Numbered from the stretch's first letter, positions 1 through 9,065 are shown. The stretch is 64,000 bases of DNA from Bifidobacterium ramosum (GCF_009299505.1 NZ_WBSM01000003.1:1-64000); one strand, 5' to 3'. Numbers and translations: made by a program. The notes: generated from the letters alone by a model not told the origin.

Positions 1-11
1 CCCCCCCCCCC
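1..11. repeat. Homopolymer run of C (G on the coding strand of the HTH gene)
   Basis: The first 11 bases are all C, and the true tract may extend further left. It lies inside the HTH reading frame on the minus strand, where it encodes a Gly run. Such tracts are classic slipped-strand mutation sites. Confidence 0.85.
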
Positions 12-308
12 GGCACTGTTGTGATCGTTGCGACGCGCGCCGGTGCCGGCGCTGTCGTTTGCCGCTTTGAACGACTGCCGCCACCGTGCGAAGCAGTGTT
101 CGATGCGCTTGTGACCGATCAGTGCGGGATCGAGTCCGGCCTCACGAAACAGTTTGACCGGCGATGCCCCTTCGTTATACTGACGGATGCAGTATTCCTT
201 GAACGCGTCGGAGTACGTGATGCGTTTGCGCGACGCTGCGACGACGGCTGGCAATGATCTGAGATATGCGACTTCCTCGGGGCTGAAGGCCCCTCCTCCG
301 CTGGCCAA
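1..308 (-). CDS. HTH-domain protein, transposase-associated type (5' part only; runs off left edge)
   Basis: An open frame of 102 codons without a stop reads leftwards off the window. The likely start is TTG at 308-306, placed by a perfect AAGGAGG at 314-320 five bases upstream. The N-terminal part contains SPEEVAYLRSLPAV and then a helix-turn-helix-like stretch (RITYSDAFKEYC, KLFREAGLDP, KRIEHCFARW). From memory this resembles the small HTH proteins that precede IS3/IS150-type transposases in actinobacteria, so it may be the first frame of an insertion sequence. From codon 100 the frame enters a G tract of at least 11, so the reading frame beyond it depends on tract length. The partner gene lies outside the window. 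It could also be a stand-alone regulator. Confidence 0.6.
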   Translation of the reverse strand, partial: MASGGGAFSPEEVAYLRSLPAVVAASRKRITYSDAFKEYCIRQYNEGASPVKLFREAGLDPALIGHKRIEHCFARWRQSFKAANDSAGTGARRNDHNSAGGG

Positions 309-519
309 CGGAACCTCCTTATGCGGCAGCGATCGGCTCCGATCCCTCCGATCGGCGCTCATCGGGGTGTTTTCATTGTCCTCATCACAGCCAAACAACC
401 CCTTATCGCTGTTGGTTCAAAACTAGTCCCGCTGCATGCGGCATGCTTTACCCCCTTAAGGGGTAATTTTCCGCCCCGTAACCCCGTCGATACGAGGTTC
501 GAGACTCCGTCGTCTTCCC

Positions 520-567
520 AACGGACATACAGCCGATTCATACGACAAAAACGGCTGTATGTCCGTT
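520..567. repeat. P48 palindrome, copy 1
   Basis: Arms AACGGACATACAGCCGATT and its complement with a single A/A mismatch next to the loop. Confidence 0.85.
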
Positions 568-614
568 AAGATGCAGGTCGCTCGCGCCCCGTCATTCTCC
601 CGCTCCCTTCTCTC

Positions 615-662
615 AACGGACATACAGCCGATACCACCCCACATATCGGCCGTATGTCCGTT
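615..662. repeat. P48 palindrome, copy 2
   Basis: Downstream of the AIPR stop. The right arm reads CGGCCGTATG, which gives A/C in the plus-strand RNA but a U-G wobble in the minus-strand RNA, the strand AIPR is read from. Confidence 0.85.
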
Positions 663-754
663 AGAGGCACACGGCAGAGAACCCCGCACAGAGCTCCATC
701 AGCCACCTGCACAGACCTGCACAAACACCCGCACAGCCCCTCGACGATGGACGT

Positions 755-2497
755 CTACAGCTGCTGCGCAATGGCCTGATCCAAGGCCTCCTTGAACTTC
801 ACATTCAGAGACTTCCGCGCCTCGGAGATGGACTCGCCCTTGCGGTACTCGGCCAAAGCCGAATCAACCAGCCGGATATCCGCGTCGATATCGTCCTTCC
901 CGCCGGCCTCCGCCCGCCGCTGGCCCACGTACAGCGCGTAATACACTTTCTGGTCGTACACCGACATTCCCAGCTGCCCCATGCGCTCGCGATACGCATA
1001 ATACCGGTCGATGTAACCCGGCAGCCTGTCGAGATCGAACTTGGGTTCCCCGTTGTTCGCCCCGCCGAAAATGTCGTAGTAGTAGTCGACGAACAGCCGC
1101 TTCTTCTGCATCCCGACACGTTCCGGATATCCCTTGATCGTATACAGTATCTGCGCGAGCTTTTCCATATCGATACGCCGGGTGTATTCCCGTTGCCCAC
1201 CGTGCGTTCCCATGTCGAGACCGGTATCGCCGACCTTGCGCACATATAGGATGCCTTTTTCGCGCAGGTATTGCTCAATGCGGATCTGCACCGGATCGAC
1301 CGATTTGAGATCCGCCGGGGACACCGCATTCTGGCTGTTCGTGAATTCGGCGATCTTATTGCCGAGGTCGGGGTCGCCCTTCGTGCTGAACAATCGCACG
1401 AGCAGGGACGGCATCGCCAGTTCGTCCTCGCCGCTCTTGAGGCCGGCCTTCCACTGGTACAGCGTCCGCAGGGTCTGGCCGCCGTTGACCACTTGGAAGT
1501 CGCGTATCGTGAAGTGGTATTTCTTGTGTCCGTTTTCCGGCTGGGCGGTGATGTCGTCTGCGATGATGGTGACGCCGTTGTTGTACATGAAGAACCGGGT
1601 CGGCTCCTGCGTCAGCGTCTGGATCATCGACTTGTTGTACGACGAGCGTTCGCCGAGATAGCCGCGCACGTTGTCGTACAGCACCTGGAAGTCGAGTCCG
1701 GCGTCGCGCAGCGCGGACAGATCCGACAGCGCGTAGTTGTTTGCCAGCGCCGTGTCCTTTGCCGTAATACGAATGAGTTCGCAGGCCGGCATTCTGACAA
1801 GGTACGACTTCGCCGACGACAGGTCGGATTCGGTGAACGACAGCGCGGCGTCGGAGTCCACGATGAATTCCGCTGTGGTGTCGTGCGGCCGTTCGTCGAG
1901 ATAGACGAGCAGGTCATCGAGCACGACCGGCTGGTAGTCGATGTCGTATTGCCGTTGGATGAGGTCGAGTTCCGGCGTGGGGTCGATCGGATGGGATTCG
2001 TTGGAGATGTGGAACAGACGTGTGGTCCATATCTCCGATGAGTTCTCGCGCTGTATGATCGCCTCGAGTTTCTCCTTCGGCCGCCCGGCGAAGCCGGACG
2101 CATCCTCCTGGGCGACGGCCATCAGGAACTTGGTGGAATCGACGGCGTCCTGCAGGTGCTGCCCGGCCTGGACCTTGAAGCTTTCCCGATATTTGAAGTT
2201 GAAGAGGTTGATGACGTGGTTGTCTTCATCGAACAGCACCGCGTCCACACCGCCGTCGTTGCTGCCCGGTTCGTGGAAAATGGTTCCGCAGAAACTGGTA
2301 TCGATGATGCTGTCAAGGATGACGCGGAAATCCTTCTGCCCCGTCGCGCACTCGATCCCGAGGAAGTAGAAGCCGAGCCGGGCCTTATCGACATCGTTGA
2401 GCGCATCGTTCCGGAAATCGGCGATCTCTTGTTGGATGAGATCGAATTGTTTGAGGGCCTTGAGCTGGACTAGTTTGAAATCGTTTCTGGTGGCCAT
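755..2497 (-). CDS. AIPR family protein (abortive infection phage resistance type)
   Basis: The product is 580 residues if started at ATG 2497 (MATRNDFKLVQ); an in-frame GTG at 2566 would add 23 residues of unconvincing sequence. It matches the AIPR family (PF10592) through the hallmark segments FFMYNNGVTIIADD and FQVVNGGQTLRTLYQW near the middle, and the N-terminal part fits the usual companion region with GSNDGGVDAVLFDEDNHVINLFNFKY. Family members have been linked to phage abortive infection; the biochemical activity is not settled, so the role here is inferred. It is cytoplasmic, with no signal or membrane segment. It starts about 110 bases below the backbone pilin gene on the same strand, but a terminator lies between them, so it probably has its own weak promoter or depends on read-through. 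By eye its base composition is less G+C-rich than the lipid genes, consistent with acquisition. Confidence 0.82.
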   Translation of the reverse strand: MATRNDFKLVQLKALKQFDLIQQEIADFRNDALNDVDKARLGFYFLGIECATGQKDFRVILDSIIDTSFCGTIFHEPGSNDGGVDAVLFDEDNHVINLFNFKYRESFKVQAGQHLQDAVDSTKFLMAVAQEDASGFAGRPKEKLEAIIQRENSSEIWTTRLFHISNESHPIDPTPELDLIQRQYDIDYQPVVLDDLLVYLDERPHDTTAEFIVDSDAALSFTESDLSSAKSYLVRMPACELIRITAKDTALANNYALSDLSALRDAGLDFQVLYDNVRGYLGERSSYNKSMIQTLTQEPTRFFMYNNGVTIIADDITAQPENGHKKYHFTIRDFQVVNGGQTLRTLYQWKAGLKSGEDELAMPSLLVRLFSTKGDPDLGNKIAEFTNSQNAVSPADLKSVDPVQIRIEQYLREKGILYVRKVGDTGLDMGTHGGQREYTRRIDMEKLAQILYTIKGYPERVGMQKKRLFVDYYYDIFGGANNGEPKFDLDRLPGYIDRYYAYRERMGQLGMSVYDQKVYYALYVGQRRAEAGGKDDIDADIRLVDSALAEYRKGESISEARKSLNVKFKEALDQAIAQQL

Positions 2498-2586
2498 GGC
2501 TGCCGCGCTTTCGATAGGAATGATTGTGATGGTGGATGCTGTGGATTCGAACAACCGGAGGAACACGAGCGGTCATCCGAAGTAAC

Positions 2587-2622
2587 AAAAGGTCCACAGC
2601 TCATACGTGCTGTGGACCTTTT
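2587..2622 (-). terminator. Intrinsic terminator after the backbone pilin gene
   Basis: Fourteen-base arms (AAAAGGTCCACAGC and complement) around an 8-base loop give a strong hairpin with A and T runs on both sides, so it could work in both directions. It lies about 50 bases past the pilin stop and immediately upstream of the AIPR gene. Confidence 0.85.
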
Positions 2623-2675
2623 GGCTATCTATCGATCCGACGGACGAGCATGCGCGTCAGATCGTCAACGTCGCA

Positions 2676-4280
2676 TCAGGCGCGGAGAGCGCGCTTGGTG
2701 GAACGGGACTTGCCGTACACGGTGATGGCAGCGGCGGCGAGCAGCAGGCCGACCATCGTGAACAGCGCGGTGCCGGCGGCACCGGTGAGCGGGAGCTGGG
2801 CGGCGGACTTCACGTTGAGGACCGTAGCCGTAGACGCATCAGCAGCGCCCGGGGTGACCAGGTGCAGGTTGTCCTGCTTGATCGTGGCAACACCATTCTT
2901 GACGGTGACGGTGAACTCAGCGAGGAAGTTCTTGTCATAACCGGCCTGCGGGGTGGTTTCCTTCACCACGTAGTCGCCATCGGCCAGACCACGGACGTAC
3001 AGGGAGCCGTCCGCGGTGCCAACCTTGGCGGTCGTCAGATCAGCAGTCGCGCCCTTGGTGTCGGCAGCGGCCTTGACGTACTTGCCATCGGCTTCCTTGG
3101 TGAAGACCAGCTTGTTGGCATCGGCGACGGAGTCCTTGTACACGTTGAACGTGACACCGTTCAGACCCGTGTTGTCCTTGTTGACCTTCTGGAAGTTGAA
3201 GCCAGCGGTCGGCAGTTCAACGGTCTTGCCCTCGGACTCGGTGTCGCTGTTATTCTTCACGGTCGCGGTGTTGGTGACCTCATTCACGGCATCCGTGGTC
3301 ACGGTGCCGGTGTAGGTGACCTGAATCGTCTTGCCGGCGTAATCCTTGGCGTTCGTGACGACGATCGTGGTGGTCGTGCCGTTCGCGTCAGCAGCGGAAC
3401 CGGTTTGGGTGAGGGTGTAGTCACCGGCGGCCTGATCCGTGGTCTGGGTCAGATCCTTGTCAGTGCCATTCGCGTTGCCCTCGAGCACCGTGACCTTGAA
3501 GCCCGGGTTGGTGGTCACGTCGAGGCCCTTGGAAGCGACATCCTTGAACGTCACCGCATAGGAATCGTAGCCAGCGGCCACATCCGGAACCTTGGACGTA
3601 ATCGTGTAGTTCACGGTGTCGCCGACGTTCACGGACGTCTTGTCAGCGGTCTTGGTCGGCGGCGGAGTCACATGATCCTCGCCCTTCGAGTTGAACGAGC
3701 CAACAGCCGTGATGTCCTTCTGGCCATCAGGCGTGTTCAGCGCGATCTTCGCAGCGGTCGCGTCAGTCAGCGTGGACGCGACGATAGCAGTCGCGCCACC
3801 CCTCGCTCCGGCCTTGGTGTCGGTGACGATGTACCAGCCCTCGGCAAGGTTCTCGAGCTTCGCAGCGGAACCGTCCGTACCATCGACCGTCTTATCGGCG
3901 GTCTTGCCGGTCAGCACAAGCGCATCGGCGAACTGGCGCAGCTGAGACGGAGTCAACGTAGCGACATACGCGGCCCAGTTGTTCTGGTAGACGTTCGCAT
4001 CGTTGCCAGTCGGCGTCAACTTGGCCGTATCGAGAGCGCTTTTGAGCGTCTCGTTCCAACCGTCAGCCGTGGCGACGTCAAGAGTCGTCTTGCCGTTGGC
4101 CGTCGTCGGGTTGGAGAACGTGGCGAACTTGTAGGCCGTATACGTGTGATCGGTCTGCGAGTTGTTCACCGTGATCGACGGATCACCCTCGGCCGCGTTG
4201 GCGGTGGTGGCGCCGAGGGCGAGACCACCGAACAGGGTCGCCGCAGCGGCGACACCCGCGAAAAGCTTCCTCAACTTCAT
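2676..4280 (-). CDS. LPXTG-anchored major (backbone) pilin, isopeptide-forming
   Basis: 534 residues from ATG 4280, which follows a GGAAGAGAGGG-type ribosome site; a longer frame to 4337 adds residues before the signal peptide and is less likely. The signal peptide MKLRKLFAGVAAAATLFGG ends near ATTANA-AEG. A central region around DKTSVNVGDTVNYTITSKVP matches the fimbrial isopeptide D2 type. A SpaA/Cna-B-like domain follows (FNFQKVNKDNTGLNGVTFNVY to the E-box GDYVVKETTPQAGYD). The C-terminus has the sorting signal QLPLTG, a hydrophobic helix and a KSRSTKRALRA tail. This is the organisation of FimA/FimP-like backbone pilins polymerised by a class C sortase and displayed on the cell wall. It lies directly downstream of a larger LPLTG protein. 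No sortase gene follows; the next gene is AIPR. Confidence 0.88.
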   Translation of the reverse strand: MKLRKLFAGVAAAATLFGGLALGATTANAAEGDPSITVNNSQTDHTYTAYKFATFSNPTTANGKTTLDVATADGWNETLKSALDTAKLTPTGNDANVYQNNWAAYVATLTPSQLRQFADALVLTGKTADKTVDGTDGSAAKLENLAEGWYIVTDTKAGARGGATAIVASTLTDATAAKIALNTPDGQKDITAVGSFNSKGEDHVTPPPTKTADKTSVNVGDTVNYTITSKVPDVAAGYDSYAVTFKDVASKGLDVTTNPGFKVTVLEGNANGTDKDLTQTTDQAAGDYTLTQTGSAADANGTTTTIVVTNAKDYAGKTIQVTYTGTVTTDAVNEVTNTATVKNNSDTESEGKTVELPTAGFNFQKVNKDNTGLNGVTFNVYKDSVADANKLVFTKEADGKYVKAAADTKGATADLTTAKVGTADGSLYVRGLADGDYVVKETTPQAGYDKNFLAEFTVTVKNGVATIKQDNLHLVTPGAADASTATVLNVKSAAQLPLTGAAGTALFTMVGLLLAAAAITVYGKSRSTKRALRA

Positions 4281-4337
4281 GAGAAACCCTCTCTTCCTTG
4301 ATTTCCTTGTGATTATTTGGTTATTGCTTTTCTGCAA

Positions 4338-4372
4338 TCGCGGAGGCAGGAACCGTTTCCGGCTTCCGCGAT
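4338..4372 (-). other. Hairpin in the gap between the two pilin genes
   Basis: ATCGCGGA and its complement face each other across a C/G-rich loop in the 127-base gap. It lacks a clear U tract. It could be an attenuator or a processing/stability element that raises the backbone pilin level relative to the tip protein. Confidence 0.45.
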
Positions 4373-4407
4373 CCGCAAATCCTGATACGAGAGCGAACGC
4401 CCTCGAC

Positions 4408-7400
4408 TCATACCGTCAGCCCTTTGCGCCTGCGGTATTCGTAGGTCAACGCCAACGCGAGCGCGGCCATCGCGGCGAACGCGCCGCCGCCGATCAGCCA
4501 GTCACGAGCCGACGCGTCGCCACCGGTCAACGGCAACTCCGACACCGCCACATACGCATTCACGAACGTGGGAGCGGTATTGCCGTCGTTGTCGTACGCG
4601 ACCGTCGCGCTCAGCGAACCGTCAGCATCGTTCTTCTTGACCGTCACCGTGACGGTGTACGTGGAGTCGTCGTACTTCCAGCCGGCGGCTTTCTCCGTAT
4701 CGTTTTCCTTGACGGAGAACGTGTACGTGCCTTCCTTCGTGAACGTCAGTTCGGAGAACGCACCATCGGTGACTGACTTGTCGTCCTTCACGCCGACGCG
4801 CTGCGTCGTACCGTCCTCGATCTCACCGACCGTGTGAGCGGACAGCGTCACGCAATCCTTCCAGTCGGCCGCGGCGCACTGAGTGAGTTTCGTATCGCCG
4901 GCCGTCACATCGGCATTGATCGTATCCGTACGAACCAGCGAGAACGTGAAGTTCTTGTCGTTCGCACCGGACCAATCCGCGCCCTTCACCTGCTTGTTCA
5001 GCGAGATACGGGCCTTCGCATCGACGGTCTCGTCGGCAAACTGCACGATCACCGAACCGGTGACGAGGTTGCTCAGACGAAGATCACCGAGATTCGTATG
5101 ATTGGCCTCGGCATTGTAGTCGGAATCTTTTTCCGACGCGGACGGCACCGCATCTTGGGTCGAGCTGACCAATCCCCAGCCTTCGTCGAACGCATACAAC
5201 GTATCGCCGCCAGCCTGACGCGCGCTGTAGCCGTATGCCAGCACCGGGCTGCCGTCGACGTCGTACTTCAGTTGCAGATCCGTGGTCGTCTTGCCCGTTG
5301 CGGTCACGATCTCGTTCTTATCGACCTTGGCACGGTATCCCTCGGCCGCAGTCGCACCTACCGTCGGGGAACCGCTCGTGGCATTGAATTCGCTGACGCT
5401 GCGCGGCGAGCTCTTGATCCACGTCAGTGTGTTGTCCACGTCATCGTTCGTGGCGAACGACGACATCGGGCGCACCAACCAGCCGGCGCCGCGGTACACG
5501 CGCATGTCGTCATCGGCCGAACCGGCATCGGCGAACACGCCGTAATCGTTCACCACGATCTTCGACTTGGTCGTATTCAGCTTGTAGCCGTTCGGCTGGC
5601 TGGTTTCGGCCAGGCAGTACGTGCCCTTGGTGAGCCTGTTGGCCCCCGTCGGGAAGAGACCTGAGCCGTTGATCTTCAGACCGTTCGCTGTCGATCCGCC
5701 GTTCACGGTCACCGTGTCGTATGCGTTGCCCAAGGTCGCCGTGGAGCAGTCGACATCCGCGCCGCTGACGCTGTCGCTGATCTTGTACAGCGAGAACGTC
5801 GCATTATCGGCGATCGACTTGCCGGCCTCATCGACCTTCTGCACGAACAGTTCGTTCTTGATGTTCGGAATGTAGAAGTTCGCGGAGAACTGTCGCGTGA
5901 AGTTCGCGAAGTTCATGCGCACGGTGTTATCCACCGTGACATTGTTCTTATCCGAGGAGTAGTAGTACGCGACCGTGTATTCGGTCTGGTCCTTCTCGTT
6001 GCTGCCGAGCAGGTAGTAGTACTTCTCGATGTCTCCGGGGAGGTTCTCGATATTGACCTCGTAGCCGCCGCTGGTGGTGGGTTCGAACTCGTTCGCTTCG
6101 CCATTGGCCTTATTGGCCTTATACGACTCGATCACGCCGGCCAAGCCAGTGGCCGTCGAGTACCGCCAGCCCTTGAGCTGATCGCCGGAGACGCCCTTCC
6201 ACGCGGCATCCGAATTGATGTCGTCTACCGACTTGTCGCGCTTGAGGACCACGGCGAACATCACACCACCGTTATTGGGACTCGGGTCGATCGGGCGACC
6301 ATCCACATCGGTGATGTTCGTGGTGGCGGTCGTGGTCACCTTGGCCAGAGCAAGGGAGCCGGTCTGCCACAGGCTGCCCGAATTGCTCGGATTGGTTTCC
6401 GACAGCACCACGCCGCTTTCGGTACCTGTGCCCTGCTCGTTGTCCACTACCCTGTAATGCAGGTGCATTTCCGTGGCGTCAGGCGCACGACGGTAGCCGT
6501 CCGGAACCTTGTCCTCCACGAGGGCGTAATGCGTGTAGTGGTTGGCGCCGGTGTACAGATCATCGAAGCTGACGATCTTGCCTTCCGCGTCCTTCAGAAC
6601 CAGCGTGCCATCGCTTTCGGTCGTGCCGGTACCGATCTTGGTGCGACCGGCAGTTGAATACTTGTCGTCCGTGGCGTACAGCGAAAACTCCGCACCCGCG
6701 ACCGCGGCGTTGTTCTGATCGACCTTGTGGATCTCGCTTTCCGGAATCGTCTTCAGGTTGAACTTCAGGCTCATGTTCGAATCCGTGTTGCCGCGTTCGA
6801 GATAGAAGAAGTTCAGCGTGTGATACGTGTTGTCGGCGAAGGTATCGCCCTTCCACGATGTCGTGTTCAACCGACGCGCCGCGTTATACAGCTCACGCAA
6901 GGTCGTATCGGATTCACCGCTCACGCGGACCGATCCGGTGCTGAAATCGATATCGAGCGTGGACGCGTTATGGATGCCGCCCAGATCACCGACCAGCACG
7001 CCGTCGATGAACACCCACACGTCATCGTCGCCGGAGAAGTGGTAGCTCATGCGCTCGCCCTTGCCGAGTCCCTCTTGGATGATGCCACCCTTCGGCTGCA
7101 CGAAACGGGACGACATGGACAGACCGAAATAGTGGTTGAGCTGCGTGGAGCGGGAACTGATATCCTCCTGCGTCAAGTTGCCGCGCCGATTCTCATACAG
7201 AACATCGCTGGCGGCGTTGAACGGGAAGAACTGACCGTCCGTATTGCCGTCGTTGCCGCCATGCTTGACAGCCCACGTATCGTACAAGGTCCAAGCCTTC
7301 GAAGCCGTATCAAGCGTGGCGAAATTCGCGCTGTCGAACGTACCATCCTGGTACGCACTATTCATCGCGTTGTAGTAGTAATAACCGTTGCTATCCACCT

Positions 7401-8256
7401 GCAGCAAGCCCGAAGTATCCATATAGGCGCTTTTGCCGGTCACATTCGTTCCGTCAAACAGGTAGGACAGCGATTGGTTGCCATACGTGGCAGACAGTTG
7501 CGGATATCCGTCGACCAATATTCTCGACACAAGACCCTGTCGCGGAGTAGAGCTGGTCGTCCACTTATTGATAAGATCGCTGAAGGTACCGTCGTTATTC
7601 CTGAACTTCAAGCTGTGTCCGCCGTTAATGCCCGTATTGGCTATATTCCGGCAGTCCGTGTTGTCTTGAGAAGGATCTTGGCTGCATGCCCAGTAATCAA
7701 ACGCGTTGATCGTCGTGCCGTTCGGCGACACGCCTTGCACGGTGTGGTCGTTCAACGCAGCGGGGATCACGGCCGCATCAGTCTGAGCATTATCCGCCTG
7801 CGGAGCGTCCTTGGCCGCATCGGACTTTGACTGATCAGCGGAAGTCTTGTCATCCGCCGGCTGATCGGGCTGCGGGGCGTCGGTCTTCTGCTGATCGCCG
7901 GACGTGTCAGCGGCCGTTCCGTCGGTTGCGTTGCCGGCCGAACCGTTAGTCGGATCGGTCGCCGCCGCATCATCCTTCACGGCGTCCGTTGCGTCGTTGG
8001 TCGCATCAGTCGTACCGTCGCCGGTTGTATCGGTCTTGGTCTGGTCGGTCGCCTGCTGCGTCTGCTGCGTAACGGTCGTGGCATCGTTCGCATCCGTCGC
8101 ACCGTCGCCAGACTTGTCTCCCAACGCGAACGCCGTGCCGGAAACCGCCAGCGTGGCCAGCATCGCCACGGCAGACACCGATGCAACCAGACGTGCCGCG
8201 TTCTTGCGGTGCGTCTTGGCCGTCGCCTCACTCCATAGGTCTGAAATCTTCTTCAT
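4408..8256 (-). CDS. Large LPXTG surface protein, probable pilus tip/minor subunit with fibro-slime domain
   Basis: About 1282 residues from ATG 8256, preceded by GGATGAGG; ATG 8268 is an alternative. The N-terminus has a basic stretch and a hydrophobic segment (LVASVSAVAMLATLAVSG) acting as signal peptide, then a Thr/Asp/Ala-rich linker of roughly 140 residues. The next part contains HFSGDDDVWVFIDGVLVGDL, typical of fibro-slime domains. Cna-B/SpaA-like repeats follow (EIHKVDQNNAAVAGAEFSLY; ELFVQKVDEAGKSIADNATF). Near the end there is a streptococcal-pilin-type isopeptide linkage domain (NKQVKGADWSGANDKNFTFS ... GTYTFSVKEN). The end is ELPLTGGD, a hydrophobic helix and YEYRRRKGLTV. This suits an adhesive tip or ancillary subunit joined to the backbone pilin encoded next. 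The ligand is unknown. Confidence 0.82.
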   Translation of the reverse strand: MKKISDLWSEATAKTHRKNAARLVASVSAVAMLATLAVSGTAFALGDKSGDGATDANDATTVTQQTQQATDQTKTDTTGDGTTDATNDATDAVKDDAAATDPTNGSAGNATDGTAADTSGDQQKTDAPQPDQPADDKTSADQSKSDAAKDAPQADNAQTDAAVIPAALNDHTVQGVSPNGTTINAFDYWACSQDPSQDNTDCRNIANTGINGGHSLKFRNNDGTFSDLINKWTTSSTPRQGLVSRILVDGYPQLSATYGNQSLSYLFDGTNVTGKSAYMDTSGLLQVDSNGYYYYNAMNSAYQDGTFDSANFATLDTASKAWTLYDTWAVKHGGNDGNTDGQFFPFNAASDVLYENRRGNLTQEDISSRSTQLNHYFGLSMSSRFVQPKGGIIQEGLGKGERMSYHFSGDDDVWVFIDGVLVGDLGGIHNASTLDIDFSTGSVRVSGESDTTLRELYNAARRLNTTSWKGDTFADNTYHTLNFFYLERGNTDSNMSLKFNLKTIPESEIHKVDQNNAAVAGAEFSLYATDDKYSTAGRTKIGTGTTESDGTLVLKDAEGKIVSFDDLYTGANHYTHYALVEDKVPDGYRRAPDATEMHLHYRVVDNEQGTGTESGVVLSETNPSNSGSLWQTGSLALAKVTTTATTNITDVDGRPIDPSPNNGGVMFAVVLKRDKSVDDINSDAAWKGVSGDQLKGWRYSTATGLAGVIESYKANKANGEANEFEPTTSGGYEVNIENLPGDIEKYYYLLGSNEKDQTEYTVAYYYSSDKNNVTVDNTVRMNFANFTRQFSANFYIPNIKNELFVQKVDEAGKSIADNATFSLYKISDSVSGADVDCSTATLGNAYDTVTVNGGSTANGLKINGSGLFPTGANRLTKGTYCLAETSQPNGYKLNTTKSKIVVNDYGVFADAGSADDDMRVYRGAGWLVRPMSSFATNDDVDNTLTWIKSSPRSVSEFNATSGSPTVGATAAEGYRAKVDKNEIVTATGKTTTDLQLKYDVDGSPVLAYGYSARQAGGDTLYAFDEGWGLVSSTQDAVPSASEKDSDYNAEANHTNLGDLRLSNLVTGSVIVQFADETVDAKARISLNKQVKGADWSGANDKNFTFSLVRTDTINADVTAGDTKLTQCAAADWKDCVTLSAHTVGEIEDGTTQRVGVKDDKSVTDGAFSELTFTKEGTYTFSVKENDTEKAAGWKYDDSTYTVTVTVKKNDADGSLSATVAYDNDGNTAPTFVNAYVAVSELPLTGGDASARDWLIGGGAFAAMAALALALTYEYRRRKGLTV

Positions 8257-8566
8257 AGCCTCATCCATCGCCTATCTTTTCGGCGCATGCTGCCAGACAC
8301 AAGCCAGTACACGCCCACTAATGAGTGAAGCTAATTCCCCCTTACTCAGGATGCGTACACCCCAGTAGGGTGCAGCACCTACCCCCACCCGCCGTCGATG
8401 CCAGCACACAAGCCGAATCCGTACCCCCGAACCAGCCGGCGTCGTTTTCCTCACAGACACATTCGCCCGGCGTGTCTATCCACATACCGAAATGAACGCA
8501 TGGTGAACGTCGCCGATCCGCTCACACCGTGAACATTGCTGGATACGACAGTCATCCCCTCCCCTT

Positions 8567-8615
8567 GACGGACATACAGCCGATTCCACCGGTCAGATCG
8601 GCTGTATGTCCCGTT
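8567..8615. repeat. P48 palindrome, copy 3
   Basis: Left arm begins GACGG instead of AACGG, and the right arm carries one extra C (GTCCCGTT), making it 49 bp. Confidence 0.8.
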
Positions 8616-8699
8616 AGGATGCATGAGCCGCATCACGCTCAGTCAACCCACAGCCGACGTCGGCAGCCTCGCGCGTCCTTCCCCCAATCCTCAATCCTC

Positions 8700-8747
8700 A
8701 ACGTACATACAGCCGATCAGCCCCACGGAATCGGCTGTATGTACGTT
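8700..8747. repeat. P48 palindrome, copy 4 (GTAC subtype)
   Basis: Both arms carry the paired change to AACGTACATAC and GTATGTACGTT, so the stem is kept. Confidence 0.85.
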
Positions 8748-8796
8748 AAGGAAACAGAACAACATCCCGCGTCCCGGACCGCAACGTCACTTTCCC

Positions 8797-8844
8797 AACG
8801 GACATACAGCCGAAAACACCGGTCAAATCGGCTGTATGTCCGCT
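8797..8844. repeat. P48 palindrome, copy 5
   Basis: Right end reads CCGCT, a mismatch that becomes U-G in the minus-strand RNA. Loop starts GAAAACACC. Confidence 0.85.
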
Positions 8845-8885
8845 GAAAGAAGGTATGTCTACCTGACGAAGCCACCGTATGCCCT

Positions 8886-8933
8886 AACAGACATACAGCC
8901 GTTTTGACCGACCAAATCGGCTGGAAGTACGTT
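8886..8933. repeat. P48 palindrome, copy 6 (decayed)
   Basis: Left arm AACAGACATACAGCCG, right arm CGGCTGGAAGTACGTT; several mismatches. Loop TTTTGACCGACCAAAT is shared with copy 9. Confidence 0.75.
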
Positions 8934-9017
8934 AGGCTGCATGAGCTGCATCACGCCCAGTCAATCCACAGCCGACGTCGGCAGCCTCGCGCGTCCTTCC
9001 CTCAACCCTCAATCCTC

Positions 9018-9065
9018 AACGTACATACAGCCGGTCAACCCCACAGAATCGGCTGTATGTCCGTT
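9018..9065. repeat. P48 palindrome, copy 7 (hybrid)
   Basis: Left arm is the GTAC subtype and the right arm the GTCC subtype, as if arms had been exchanged between copies. Confidence 0.8.

Larger units (their letters stand above)
309..754. other. Gene-free stretch between the HTH gene and the AIPR gene
   Basis: The stretch holds the ribosome binding site of the HTH gene, a perfect 12-bp palindrome CCCCTTAAGGGG at 452-463 that could be an operator or hairpin in the HTH leader, and two P48 palindromes. No credible coding frame was seen on either strand. Confidence 0.5.

Noticed and set aside
520..567. P48 as ordinary Rho-independent terminators
   Set aside because: Most copies lack a U run on either side and several stand in divergent promoter regions, so I did not label them terminators, though some may still stop transcription.
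2607..4301. Plus-strand open frame of 564 codons opposite the backbone pilin
   Set aside because: Antisense shadow; it begins inside the pilin terminator and has no recognisable domain.
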